This document shows positions 1 through 13,645 of a DNA stretch of 64,000 bases, piece by piece. The position numbers and the translations under genes were made by a program. A model generated the notes under the pieces. It was not told where the DNA came from. It searched no databases and worked only from the letters and a program-made list of their open reading frames with translations. The stretch lies in NCBI GenBank assembly GCA_014607495.2, contig CP053153.1, forward strand, positions 14,198,001 through 14,262,000, written 5' to 3'. This stretch comes from Carposina sasakii (lineage: Eukaryota > Arthropoda > Insecta > Lepidoptera > Carposinidae). The stretch's first letter is position 1. Every line of letters starts with the position of its first letter.

Positions 1-332
1 CCTAGGGTCATTCTGTCCCATTCCCCATCAGGTCCCATCTTGGGCGAAATGAGACGGTCCGTCATGAAACGCTTCGGTAACCAGACGATAGCGAAACAAG
101 CGTCATCTGATCTGTGTAGATAAAAGGGGAATAAGGTTTATAAGGGGTTAAAATAGAATAATAAATAACATATTAATTTTATACTATGGTAAACGTGACG
201 GTAGGATATTTATAGTGACCCTGCAGTTCTAACTACCCTGCTTTCAGAACACAGTCGTAAATGTAAATTATTACATTGTGTTGGGTTTTAGAGTTTCATA
301 ATAATTAGTGGTTTACTAATTTACTAATTTCT

Positions 333-379
333 ATAATCCTGAGGATGCCACGGTTGTTGGCGAAACATATGTAGATTAT
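333..379 (+). ncRNA. Hammerhead-ribozyme-like motif, Penelope/retrozyme style
   Basis: All parts of a minimal type-I hammerhead are present in order. Stem I is ATAATC (333-338) pairing with GATTAT (374-379). The first core strand CTGAGGA (339-345) fits CUGANGA. Stem II is GCCA (347-350) pairing with TGGC (358-361). The second core strand is GAAA (362-365). A tiny stem III, CATATG (366-371), is followed by TA (372-373), which fits the UH cleavage site. Very short stem III is known from hammerheads in Penelope-like elements, related terminons and retrozymes. No reverse transcriptase is seen nearby, so this may be a relic. Stem II is only 4 bp, so activity is uncertain. Confidence 0.5.
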
Positions 380-2773
380 TAATCTAGTTTTTGATTTCGG
401 AATGGTGCAATGTATTGTTTTACATGCTAGGTGCTCGGGTCTGGTTTCTCGTGGCGATTGTAGTTAGTGCAAGTGCCTGTTTTCGCAGTTATGAGTTATC
501 AGATCCGAGGGTCAGTGGAGGGTGTAGGGCCCGGTGGTGGGCGCACCCATAGTGAAAGTAAATTAATTTTAGCAAAAGAGATGATCCATAATTACCTACT
601 GTGAAATATAAATGCCGTAGTAAAATTGTAACAGCAAAATTAACATTTGTAAAAGTAGCTACAATACGTAAAGTTAAAAGATTAACGAGTAATAAACATC
701 ATACATGTATAGCTCAAAATATTGTTACTAGTAAATGTTCTGTAATGTTTTAAGGAAACCTAAAAAAATTCAACAGTTTTGCACATATATATTATTATAG
801 ACATGTATGTGTATGTATTTCTATACACGTCAGTCTATTTGAGATGTTCCCCACGAAATGGTTTATTTATTTGGCAAGAGCCTCCGGGTCTACCCACCCA
901 CAGATATGATAAAACTGTACCAGGCTATATTTGCCCGAAATTCCTGATTGTGGACGAACGATAACACAATAATACATTCATATCTGAAGATATTCTTATA
1001 TATGTAAATCTAAAAATAGAGGAAGATATTTGTTTTGATTAACTGAAAGAGGATTAAGTATAATATAAACGGTAATAATAAGAACATCTTTTTACAAAAC
1101 TTTTAATAATACTGTTATATTTTAATTAGGTATTATTTTATGCCCAAAAGCTAAGGAATTAATTAGTTATAATACCTTGGGAAACAACACAATTTCACAC
1201 GGATAAGGCTCGTTTTATACGGTCATTGAGCACCATTGAATTAACATACACAATTATAAAAGTGCAGTTTCATTTTAAAATTATCCCACTAAAAAGTAAG
1301 AAGTAGTTAAGTGTATAATTAGATTTACGCATTCTTAATTTTTTTTATTAAAGTTTTAGTAAATAGACCCATATTATATACCCATACAAATATACCCGTA
1401 CCTTTACTAATCGAAATGTTTTCATTCACTCTACAGATAAAATAACAACACTTAATAAAACGTGTCTATGAAACATTATGCCAGACAGTGACGAAAGGCA
1501 ACAAACATTAAAATAAATGAAGTTACAATAAACCACAGGATAAATTTCAACAGTAGAATAGAAAAAAATGCACAAAAAACAATACCCCAAGTTTCTCATC
1601 GATATACCATAAGGTTCAATCAATCAATGTCCCTAAAAATAAAAAGGTGGGTCTAACGCGACCCACCTAAAGTTTGGGGATTGAAAAAACTCGGCTTGTA
1701 TATTTTTTGTGGCCATGTAGGAGAATTGTTTTGAACTGCATCAGAAATAGTTTGGGTTTAGAGGTTAACTGAGAGGGGTATTTGAAACTTGTGACATATA
1801 AACAAGTATTATTTTTGTGTAATAAATACGACTAATAGGTACTACATACCAGGAGTAGGTAAGTTTAAATTTGATAGAATTAAGTCTGTTAATCTATATA
1901 AAAAAGGTATAAAAAATCCAAACTGCTTAGAGGAAAAAAAAGGAATACTTATACCAACACATGAAAATGAAAATCACAATAATTTAGCTACATTACATCA
2001 CATAGTTACTTCAGTCTTAAATAAGGAAACTATACCGTATACAAAAAGAAATCGATCGCTCAAAAAACGTGAACTACTCGTAGATACGAACATGTCGGAC
2101 TAATGAAACAAAAAACATGGAGGTCGGCTAACGACCTATAATTGTAGCGAATCAATAGGATTAATAGTCTATTCCATTGAAAACGAACTAAATGCCAATT
2201 GGATTTAGAGCCCATGCATAACAATGATAGATAGGTTGATTTGAAATAATAGCATAGCGTTCTGGTATTCGTAAATTATTTGAGTATGAAACATAATTTA
2301 TGAAATATAGAATTTCAAATGTGACTGTTTTATATTAAAAGTAAGATGAGGGAAGATCATTAGTTCTATCAAAACTTTTGGAATAGTAATGTAAAGATGG
2401 TATACCCGAAGATAACTTTAAAGATCAGTCATTTCCAAAACCTTGCTGTGCTTTTCTGTAATCATTACTTAGTGCTATTAGCATTACTGAAAGTGCGTAC
2501 AACATACCTACCTATTTTATAAAATGTGCTATAAGTTAAATAATATATTTTCCATTCTCCCAAAACGCTGAACACACAAAAAAACAGAATGCATCTTTGC
2601 ACATTTATCTGAAATATGCGGTAATCTCGCTCATTTATTCTCACATTCATCAGGCCGTCTCTCATGTAAATTCTGGCATACGTTCACACACCCAGCAGAT
2701 CCCACATAAAAATTATGATTGCCCCAGTCTTTGACAGACGCCATATTTCTAGCACTTAGCATCCCCTCCGCAG
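380..2773. other. AT-rich sequence, no gene recognised
   Basis: I see no coding signal, tRNA or recognisable repeat here. The two open frames of about 60 codons have no protein-like composition. Confidence 0.5.
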
Positions 2774-2894
2774 GCATCTTGGAAAGAATGAATATTTATA
2801 ACGGTAAGGGTACATTTTTATCGATTCCCCGCGGTTGTTTTATACCTGTTGTGATCCCGGAATTTGATGAGCGATCTCGAGTGGAGAAAAAATC
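2774..2894 (+). CDS. Candidate internal or first coding exon, unknown gene
   Basis: A 121-nt stretch is bounded by an acceptor-like site (CCCTCCGCAG, ending 2773) and a strong donor-like GTAAGT (from 2895). One frame stays open through it: two leading bases, 39 codons, two trailing bases. It reads ILERMNIYNG at its start and VIPEFDERSR near its end. An ATG at 2788 could make it a first coding exon instead. No partner exon was found and the family is not recognised. A run of about 40 open codons can occur by chance, so this is only a candidate. Confidence 0.25.
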
Positions 2895-5129
2895 GTAAGT
2901 TTCATTAGTAACATAAAATAGAATTCATCCGACCATTCCCGTAGGACCAAACTTGGGAGCAGACGGGAGTAAAAGAACTAAATGCCTTTACGTATTATAC
3001 TTTTAAATTGAGATTTCGCGTATACTGCCAAAAGGCGAGTTTATAAATGTTCATCATTATACTGACGAGTTCCCTTCGAATCCGGTTTGAACCAGAATTT
3101 GTAAGTTTGAGAAGGAATTCCGAAAGCTAAAAATGGTTTACTTATTGTAAAATAACAAAAAATATGTCGAAATTCAAAATGTTGAGAAAGTTACTACTTT
3201 AAACCGTGAGGTAATTTTTGAACAATAAATAAACCATTAATATGACATAAGTTCCTTTAAAATGTTATGAATGTGCCACGAGCAACAAATAAAAATAAAA
3301 AGGACAATACTAAAAATAAATAGATAATCCTCATTTACAACACAACAAATTATTATGACTTCCATTATTCTCCCGTCAGAGATCTCCCAACTATACTCCA
3401 ACTCCATAAAAGTGTATCCACACTGGCATCATAGATAAAGAATAGCTTAGACTGTGCAATAGTTACTCTTTCCATTTCTTCTCTAACAAATTCAAATAGT
3501 TTAGCAGTTGTTATATGGTCAAAAGCTTACCTTTCAAAACAAGAGGAATTAATTTCTTAGAATCATGAATGAATTTAGTTGATAATTTAGTCTATAGTTG
3601 CTATTTTTAGCAACCCTAGGTATCGTTCTTATCTCTGTTAGAAGTATACATGAAGAGTCTCCAGCTTTTATTAAATAGCTTGGGGCAGTCGCTGGCTCTT
3701 CTATTGTAACCTTTACCAATAACCATACATGGTTTACCTATGGTATGGTGGGCTAAGAATATCTTGTAAATATCGTCTTTCTATAGTTACTCTATGTCTA
3801 TGTTCGGCACTTATAATTTCGTTATCATCCCATCTCTTTCTGGGCGCCGACATGACTTTTTGTGTTCCCTCACGTCCTATCGCACGAACATCGACATTGT
3901 TTTTCTTTTAGACTTGTTGCTTTTGCATCATAACATTTCTGTTCGTATAAACAAATAATATAACTTTACAAAGTTAATTAAACTTGTACAAATCGGACAC
4001 GTCTGATTTTCGAATATGCTTCATTTCCATTATAATTTTTTTTTCACTGGTAGGTAAGTTATCAATTCGAAGTCCCCATGGGAAGAAAGGTAGAACCTAA
4101 ATAAATATTTAATTTAATCAACTTTAAAAAGCCTAATGTGGGTGTAGGTTACTTAAAGCGCATTGTGTCGAGATTTCTATTATATTTACCTAAGTTGATT
4201 ATTTTAAAATTGCTTTAACTTATACCTACTATATTATATAACTTATACTTACTTTCATAAATATACCATTTACCTAACATAAATGTTTATGATGTGAATA
4301 AACTTATTTCGATTTTAACAATCTTGTAGGACCAGAAATACTCTCTACACATATCTAAAATCATTTATTACCAATCCTAGGAATAGATTTCGAAACTCGT
4401 TCCCATTTTATACAAAGATAATGATATGTACGCATACATCCTATTAGGAACCAGACGACGCTCGTACCAAGATTCCTTGTGAAATACAGCAAACACGAGA
4501 ATGTCATAATTTCTCAGGGGAATCTTCTTTATCGGCCACACAGAGCCTTTTATCCGAGCCTAATCAAACATGTAGACTTTCATAAATTTAACGCACCTGA
4601 CGTATGTACGTACATGCATGGCGTAATTAGAATTTACTTCCGGAGGTGTCCCCTCACCGTTCACAACTATACCGTTGGAAGCATAATCTTTATTGCCGAT
4701 TTGATGGCGATAATAAAAGATTAAATGGACGTATTGCCGGGTGTATACTCGTTAGCTAGATAGCGTTTCATGTTACTAGATGATGTATGAATTATATTTA
4801 GTCATTGTCGTAAGGTGCAGTGGGTCAGAGGTAAGCTGTTGGACGATGAAAGAACAAGGTATATTACAAGCAAAAAATCACAAGTAAATGTAATTAATGT
4901 TACTTGTAAACCTTAATAAATAGACAAACGCAAAAAACCTACGTCATTATAATATTTACCGCGGTCAATCAACCAAACCTATGACCGCTACATCGATATC
5001 AGCAGACTAAATAACTACTCATGTTTTAGTGATTTATTATTAGTTAAGATAAGTTACGACGATACAAGCTATATAATTACGATTATGTAAGAGGTATTTG
5101 ATATGCAAATAATGATTATCAACTTAGAT
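2895..5129. other. AT-rich sequence, no gene recognised
   Basis: Nothing recognisable. An open frame at 4479-4724 starts with GTG and its composition is not convincing. Confidence 0.5.
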
Positions 5130-5232
5130 CCAGTGCTGATGTGGCTCTTCACTAGAATACATCAGCTGCATCTCTTTTAGTGCAAATCGTAAGAGTCGAC
5201 TAAGGTACCCGGAAATTCTTTCAGTCGTTAAG
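5130..5232 (-). repeat. Dispersed repeat family D, 3' half
   Basis: On the minus strand this holds the family-D hallmarks: the segment around CGACTCTTACGA, then GCAGCTGATGTATTCTAGTG. The same order is seen at 31806-32012, 48704-48895 and 27843-27995. Confidence 0.6.
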
Positions 5233-5964
5233 CTACCAACTTGTCACTGATCATGTATGTAGCGGAGCCATCTATCGGATGCAGGAGAGAAACACAATCG
5301 AATGCAAAAATCCTAGAACGCGATATCGAAGTTTCTCACAATGATAGGAATATATACATTGGTCAATCAACTATTACTGGCCTGGTGGGTCCGGAAGCGC
5401 TTCCCTTTTCACCACCCCCACATTGGGTTTTTTTTCTGCATCCGTACATGGCTCCGCTACATGTATGTACATCTATCCCCGCTATGCTAAAAATGGCTCT
5501 GTGAATTTCCTTGTGTACGGTGTGTCAATAATAAAAATAGTATATATGTATAGTAATAATACAGTACCAATAATAAAAATGGCGTTGAATTTTTATTTGA
5601 ATAAAATTTCAACCACTTAAAATGGTCACCATATCAGTATTACACCCAAAAAGCTGTTAAGTGCGAATACATTAACCACATCGAAACCACCAAATGCCCG
5701 CACTGGCTAAAATTGATTTAGTCCTCCATGGAGCATGGACCTTAATTGGACGCATTTGCCGATGGCTTTCAGCTGATAGCGTCACTTTTGACGCTTCTTT
5801 GATAAGGCACGTTCATTTAAAAGGGTGATAAAACGGATGTACGGATTCGCTGGGAATTCAATTTTAAATTTACCCTAAATTATGTTTAGGCATACATTGG
5901 ATTCATATCACAGATAAGGAGATATTTCTGTTTGGATGAAAGGCGCACATACATAGGTATACTA

Positions 5965-6055
5965 TACATACGGCTTTGTACCCAAAATAGGGTAGCTAGA
6001 ACTGCAAGATCACAAAAGAGATGCGACAGCCACGTTTAGAAACGTGGATGTAAGC
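5965..6055 (+). repeat. Dispersed repeat family D, 5' half
   Basis: It carries the family-D start: a GGGGTAGCCAGAACTGCAGG-like segment followed by CACAGCCACGTTTAG, with substitutions. Confidence 0.6.
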
Positions 6056-6506
6056 TTAGCAAATTTGATTACATAACACAGTTTAAAAAAAAATAATAAA
6101 GACCTAGCAAAATACCGAATGGCTTTTCCTTTGATTAACTAGATATATGTCGAATTCAGTGACTCTACACAGATCTTTAATACGAAGTAGTACGCCAAAG
6201 AGGAAATAAACACTACTCTAAGATCTCTTCTATTAAACGAAAACGTTTAGTAAATTAAGGCCGATGTCATTGAGGATTAAAATTAATGAGACATAATAGT
6301 TTGCAATAACAAGCGCGACAGACTAAACAAAGATTATAATAATTAAACAATTATGTGTAATTTTAAAGAATATTTATTAAATATACCCATTGTTTGAATT
6401 TTGATTTAAACAATATTATGATAATTAATCGTTTACGAATAGTAACAGTGTCGTGCTATAATGAGATGTTCTCACGAAGGGTACGAGTATACTATGAAGG
6501 TGTATA

Positions 6507-6620
6507 TAGATAGGCATCGGTTGGATGCAGGCCGCTTCCGACCGGTCGAAATAGAGGTTGTTGGGGGAGGCCTATGTTCAGCAGTGGACTTTGCATGGCT
6601 GAGAATAATGACGATGACGA
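6507..6620 (+). mobile_element. LINE 3'-end fragment (RTE-like)
   Basis: The sequence matches the C-terminal coding end and tail of the LINE fragment at 24530-25195: GGTTGGATGCAGGC, then GGGGGAGGCCTATG, then CAGTGGACTT, ending in a TGACGATGACGA tail. It is a severely 5'-truncated copy; the open frame over it is only LINE remnant. Confidence 0.7.
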
Positions 6621-6624
6621 AATA

Positions 6625-9600
6625 TAGACGTTATTATTTTTGGTAAGACACTGTCTGTATCTATGACTGTACGTGCATGTATTTTGTTTCTATGGTCTAA
6701 GAGGAATGTCCGATATGTTATAGCATGAGTAACTGACCTCTTTGCATTTGTAATACTGCAGCCACTATCCTGTAGAATGATTGCTAGAATGATATGAAAT
6801 TACCAATGCAGACGTAGATAGTTATTATTATGGGGATATCCCCATTAATAATTTTTATTATTGATTTGAAGAGGTCACCAATAAGTATATTTTAAAATCA
6901 TTAGAACTTAAATTACATATATATTCGAAAATAGTGGGTGTGATCAAATATTCGGGCACTCACGTTATTAGTGGCTCTTTTATCAGTATCCCGTTCATCC
7001 CCAATCTAAAAGTAAAATGGCATTCTTAGACCAGTTGTGGACTGGTTCGGAATGGAATTAAGATTTATTCATCTCCTCGCCCTCTTATTTTTTGTCTGTC
7101 TGCATTGTTAAGGTTGAAACAATGGCTATAGTATTGTCATATCCGGAATTTGTCATTCTATCACCATCAACGGAAATGTGAGCTGCTATGGGTTTATAAT
7201 GTGGCTCCATCGACACTTTACTCCGTAAATTTTGTATAGCATATTTGAATGATGTAAGAGCTTTTTGATTTTCATGGTTTGCATACTAAATACGTATACA
7301 TACAAGTCGCGAAAGATGTGTGGTCTCTTTACTTTCACTTTTTAATTAGGAACTCGTTTTTTGTGATATTCCTACTATAATAATAAACTAACTGCTGTTA
7401 AATATGGATTGAATTCTAAATTATTAGGAATCCATCTGGTGTTCATTATTATTAACCAATCAAATTGTTTTCATAAAAACTACTTATATAATTTATATAA
7501 TTTAATACAGTGTGGATCAAATGTCATGACAGATTGAATTAGCCGTAGCTCGGTAAGTAAGAAGTTACGAAGTCTATGATGGATTATGGAAGTATAACAA
7601 AACTTGATCCTGAGACAACAGAGTATGCTTATTTAAAAAACAAAGCTGGCAGGGGTGGGTGCTAAAAGTTGATGTTTGTTTGGGACAAAATTTTATGATC
7701 GGGGACGTCCGCCGGCTCTCGGCTCTATCCGGAATTCAGGCGCCACAAGCATTAGACTATGCGATAGAACTCAATCTAACATTAATGGAGCATTAAAATG
7801 TTTACCGTCACATAAATTATTCCCTAAAGAAGCCGATGAATTCTCAGATTCAACGACTCCAATGTTTTATTACTAATGGATGTTTACGGACTTTATAATT
7901 TACCTCTTTAATTTATTGCCGCAGTAAATAATTTTAATTTTTTTAATAGCCCTTAATCATGACGAGAAATTCTTATTAGCATCTAAAATTTTCATTGATG
8001 TCCACAATAAAAGGCTGGAAATCAGGTGACTATGAATGAGATGGCGGTGTGAAAGCATTATAAGTGATATAGAGCGTTTTTGAATCACCCTCGTGATAAT
8101 AATTTGGGCCTCGCTGCGGTGTCCAGAGATTTTGAACACAACAATACTTTTACATTTGGAACGGTTTGAAGGACTTCGAATAATGATATAGGTCCCCAAG
8201 GACCTACACAATACTTTAGGGATAATAATAGTTGTAGATTTGAAAGTGATTTGAATATGAATGGCACCCTCCCGCGCGGTGCTCGTAATAACAAATATGG
8301 AGTGCGCTTTGTGCGTCCCCTGATGATTTTGACTTTGGTATAACGAATTGAGCTTGAATTGTTATACTTATATTTATTAATTATATGTATCATTGTTTAG
8401 ATGTGAATACTAATGAGAGTATATTATTTTGATATTACAACAGTTTTTGTGTAGGTTGCTGTAAAATTATACATCGGCCGAACGAATAAACTATCTATAA
8501 CTAGGTGTATTATTTGGTAAATAGGTATTAACGAATTTAACTTTCTCTATTGAAGTTTTATATTAAATAATTTTCTGCTTCACGTTTTACATCAAGTCAG
8601 ATTAAGTAGGTACGTACTTCTAAAATTTTTATCTGACAAACCCACACTAATTCTTATAAATCCAATGTGTACTTTTAATTACACATTGACTACTCCTATA
8701 GAATTTCGCACATGTGACCGTTTTTCCATATGCAAATGAGCTTGTCCCCCGTTTTAAAATTTGTCCTGTTTGTTTTGTATGTCTGACGTCGCATCTAAAT
8801 CTAGATTTATGTCTAGTATGGGGTTTGCTGTGTTTGCATGAGATATAAAGACATCTAGTAGATATGAGGCTAAAGCTAAATCAACATTCATTTGCAGAAT
8901 TTCTAATTATAAAACTAAATTAAGCGCGAACAAGCAAACTTCACTTGACAATACAATAAACAATTAACATCATATCGCATATCATGCTCCAAACATTCCG
9001 TGAGTGACACAGCAGGGTTGCCCAAATGCATAGGAAATGCACGATTAAGTGACAAATATTTGGTAATACGAGTACTTGTAATAGGGCTATCACATACTAT
9101 AATGCAGGCAGGCACATATTATAATGGTAGTTTGAATCTGATAGATTCAACATAAAAACAGAAACTAGTATAGAAATAATTAGGATTAATTTACACCATA
9201 AAATAAGCGAAATATTCCTTATTTCAGAATAAACTTCTGACTTATCCTAAAGAGGTTGCCGTGACTGAAGTAACTACGTTTTTGAACTTTCGCCAAGTAA
9301 ATTGTCATCGTAATGCAACATTACATTAACATACAATACAATTTGAATAACAATTGCAAAATATTAAAATAATTAGCCATGATATGCATGCGATTAAGCT
9401 GAATACCTTCGACCAATATAATGTTGTGGACTGGACCAGTAGCTCTATTTAACTCTCTTCTTTTTTCTACATGTTAATATCAAAACGTGACATGGTAGCT
9501 TATAACATTGTTGTTATACGTGATCAAGTATGGTCAACTATTACGTACCGTCACTAAGACTACGGTAGCCACACGATGAGATTATCTCGGACAACGAAAC

Positions 9601-12600
9601 ATAATAATCTTCTAGATTAGACCAGGGTGATGTTATAGGCTTGACTAAAACTGTCCTTATATGAACATTAAAAGAAGTTGTAATTTTTATAGTTTTTATG
9701 AATGAAGTTACTTTTGAAATTGGACCGGTCACGACTTTACCTTTGTAGAGATAGACGATTACGATGCAGATTTTTTTTATTCACTGATCTACTAAGAAAT
9801 GATAAGATGCCGCTGCCTTAAAGAATACCGCCTATCTATCTATAATAACACAAGTTCGTTTTTTAACAGCAAATTAGAAAAATAAATTGTGCCATACCCT
9901 AGATTCTAACGTTTATTATATAACGAAACACATATAAAATCACAAATCCTAAGTGCTCTCAACAAAAGCCTCTCTCTTATCGAAAAAATCAAGATAGGCT
10001 CTTGAAGACGTCACAAACATTCAGCAAAGGGTGATAATACACTCGGAAGCTTTCGCGATGTCAAATTGACACACCCTAGCTGTCAAAAATATCGTTTCTA
10101 AAAGACTGTCACGTCTCACGCACGGCTATCACACGCCACGTGACTCTCGAATTTAACAAGCGCACTTTATTTGTTGCTTTAAGGGTACCGACAGATGTAT
10201 GGAATTGAGATAATAATGATGTTTTGTGATAAATAAGTAATGTGACTTAACGCAAATAAAACTTTTGATGTTGTGATTATTTATTTCAGTAGAATGATGT
10301 TTTTTTTTATATAATAAAAAAATGTGTATTTCTTGCCATATATTATTTTCATTTATTATTTATTATAACTTTTTAATATTATCTAAATAAATAAAACTTA
10401 CTCACTCCTTATCACTTGGGACTTAATAAGCTAACTGGTAATAAGCGGGTACTTACGTCATTTGCGCTACAATAATAAAACAGTGTCTAATCAGCTATAT
10501 AACAACTACAAGAATATTAAAACAAAAGCTTACTATATATTTCCAATAGAAATCAGTTCGAAAGCATAATACACTGTATTATCATCATTTCGTGTGCAGT
10601 GAGCCCAGCATTGTGCAAATCGACCCGCATGCTAGCTCCGTTGACATCTGACAGCATTTGTATCGAGCTTAATTGCCATTGCGATAGAAATCCAACTTCC
10701 CAATACAGAACATACATGTAGGTACCTATGTGTATTGTTTGCTTACACCTATTTTAATGTAGTTTAGGTTAGGGGAGTCTTCATTCGCACACTGTCATAG
10801 TTAAAGGCTTTGTAAGTACTAAATGAATATTATCTGTATTATTATATTATCTGATTTAGCATTTAATATAATTATATAAGTTGATGCTTTATCAAGGAAA
10901 ATAGCATCAAAGCTATCTCACAATTGAGAACAATCCGTGCTATGTATATTTAAATCTGTCATCGTAAAATTATCATTTGCTGTGAGCGAATTTCAAATTT
11001 TCAATATATTCGTACTTTCTCTACAATTCAGTCTTCATAAATATAATTATTATTTGCCATTGATAAGGTCGATAAGAATATCAATTCGCAAAATTCCTAT
11101 CTCATAAGGATCTAACACACCAATGCAAACCTGTGAAATTTCCGTTCCCCATACACAAAAAAACCGCTTATCATTAATCAAACCGCTGTCACTACAAACT
11201 TATCAATGAACATGGCCAACTACAGAACTAATATTCTAAGACTGTATAATCCACAGATGACTAGGAAAGTGGTGCCCCCGTTATTTTAATGTATTTATGA
11301 AATTGTAGTTGATATCTTTTTGGACAATATGTCACACCTGCGCGACTACCGAATAGTGGATTATTATCAGACCTTGACAAATAGTGTTTGCGTGTAGTTA
11401 TACCATATTAAAATGTAACTAACCATAAGTTTCGGGTGTTACTTATTTGTAATGGAGTCGGAATGAGTGGTAGGGGTTTTGTCACGATTTCTAGTACAAA
11501 TAAATAGGGACGAAAAAAGGTAAGCCATTACAAAAACCATAAAAATTCGAGATATAAAAATCGTTCGAGAAATTTCGTTTTGTATAAAATCTTAACATTT
11601 TTTTCAACGAATTTAAAGTTCTTAACAATTTTCTTTTCTGATTCAAAACAATTCGTGTAAAAATGTAGGGATTTTAAAATTTTCATTCGCACCCCTCATA
11701 ACTTAAAACCAAATAATTTGCAGCATCTAAACCATTATCATAAAAACGGTTTGGAAATCGATTTTAAGGATGAAAACCAATTTTACAGTCGTATAAGTCG
11801 CCTCAGAACAAGTCCAAACTTTTACAAAGTTCAATCAAAAATTTTCCAATCAACATTATCTTGCGAGCGAACTCGGTTTTAATGAACTCATTATAAAGTT
11901 GCTAAGGGTTGTAATAAAGTATGGGGCAATTTGAAAGATTTAGCTTTTACCTACTCCAGTAGTGAAAAAGGGGTAAGAATTTGAATTATAACTTTATATA
12001 AAATATGACGTATTGCAATATTAGCCATTAATATTATATACAGGTGATTGTTGGTGTGACCTAAGCCTGTTTCTTGTATCATTAGTGCAAAAAAGTAGTT
12101 TGATCTTACAATTGATATAAAAAATATCAAATTCTTCAGGGGCCTAACAGGAGTCATTTATTATAAAATTTCCACTTTGTCACTTTGTATCGTCAACTTT
12201 CGTTTCAACCTACCTAAACTTTCCTCCATTAATCATATTCATTTAAGTTATATCTTCACAATCTAGTATATTACCTTCGCCCTTGTATCTGCTCTTGCCT
12301 TCGGTATTGCTTCCTACCTCTATTGCATTATCTATTGTCTCCGCTCTTGCCCAGGACTTATGCCAAAACCTGCACTGTTCTCACGGTCGGACGCCACAAG
12401 GGTTCCATTAATTAATTGGCGGCGACTTTTCATTTGTCAATTGAACTGTGGGTGGTTTGATTACGGGAACCTATGGGGGTGTTGGAAAAATCAACGTAAC
12501 TCGACGCTCGTGGGTAAAAAATTTGCGAGTGATAGGAGGGATGTATTTGTTAACAATAGTGGATGCGTGTTAATATTTATACTATAGGCTTGCATACGAT

Positions 12601-13030
12601 TAGGAATATTGTGAAGTCACGATCGAAATTAATTAATATTATAGAAAACTCTTCCGTTAGGTACTCAGAATTCTTTAGAGAGAATAGGGGAGAGTAATAG
12701 TAAAAGCGAGAATATCGAATAAAATTGAAAATACAATTTATTATACCTACCTATAAAGAGGAAATATTTATATCTGGCTATACACGTTTAGTTATTATTT
12801 GCCCTTTATAGCAATAGTGTACACATACGCTACCTACCTACTTTGATGAATGTGTAAGAGAAGCACGTAACTATTTTAGTTAAAAGCAAGCATTTTGAAA
12901 CGAAATCACTTTGCAAGGTGCAAAATGTAATTTGTGCTCAAAATTCCGAAGCTCACATTATATTCCAGCGTTAAACATTTTAAACATCTACAATATATAT
13001 AGTTCAACTAGTGCAGGTAAAAATAGACAT
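6625..13030. other. Long gene-free AT-rich stretch
   Basis: About 6.4 kb without a recognisable gene or well-defined repeat. Short open frames occur (7676-7876, 8085-8393, 8915-9115, 11951-12157, 12360-12587), but none has a domain, good splice sites or protein-like composition. Confidence 0.45.
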
Positions 13031-13033
13031 GGA

Positions 13034-13641
13034 TACATACATATATACACCTTTATCCCTTACGGGGTAGACAGAGCACCAAGGGCCGATAGAACCACAT
13101 GGTGCCACTTCTGGCCAATTTTGAGGGTATAGTTGAGATGTACAAGTTCGGTTAGTAGTGAGTAGGGGTCAGCCCATTGCCTACAAAACACCGAGACCCT
13201 CTTGTCCCTCTACTGACTTGTACAGTATGCCCGGAAAGAGAAGCAGCTGTAGTATTACTTTTTTTTTCACTCCCAGAGCAGCATAGAAGAATTTGTGTTC
13301 CCGAAGTGGGGTAGCCAGAACTGCGAGATCATAACGGAGTAGCTACACAATTAGCAATTTAATTTACAGTTTGTGTAATTCTTGTTCTATGCTGCTCTGG
13401 GAGTGAAAAAAAAAGTGTACTACAGCTGCTTCTCTTCCCGGGCATACTGTACAAGTCAGTAGAGGACAAGAGGGTCTTGGTGTATAGTAGGCGATAGGCT
13501 GACTACCTGTCACTACTAACTGAACTTGTACATCTCAACTGTACCCTCAAAATTGGTCAGAAGTGGCACCATGTGGTTCTATCGGCCCTTGTCGCTCTGC
13601 CTACCCTGTAAGGGATGAAGGCTTGATAATATGTATGTATG
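13034..13641. mobile_element. Very long foldback (inverted-repeat) element
   Basis: Two arms of about 260 nt (about 13034-13291 and 13380-13641) are inverted copies with few mismatches. Matched landmarks include ACGGGGTAGACAGAG against CTCTGCCTACCCTGT, GGGCCGATAGAACCACATGG against its complement, and CACTCCCAGAGCAGCATAGA against its complement. The roughly 90-nt loop contains a family-D start (CCGAAGTGGGGTAGCC). Arm fragments occur at 25218-25260 and 29344-29380, so it is a dispersed family. No coding potential; a foldback MITE or an inverted SINE pair are both possible. Confidence 0.8.
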
Positions 13642-13645
13642 TGTA

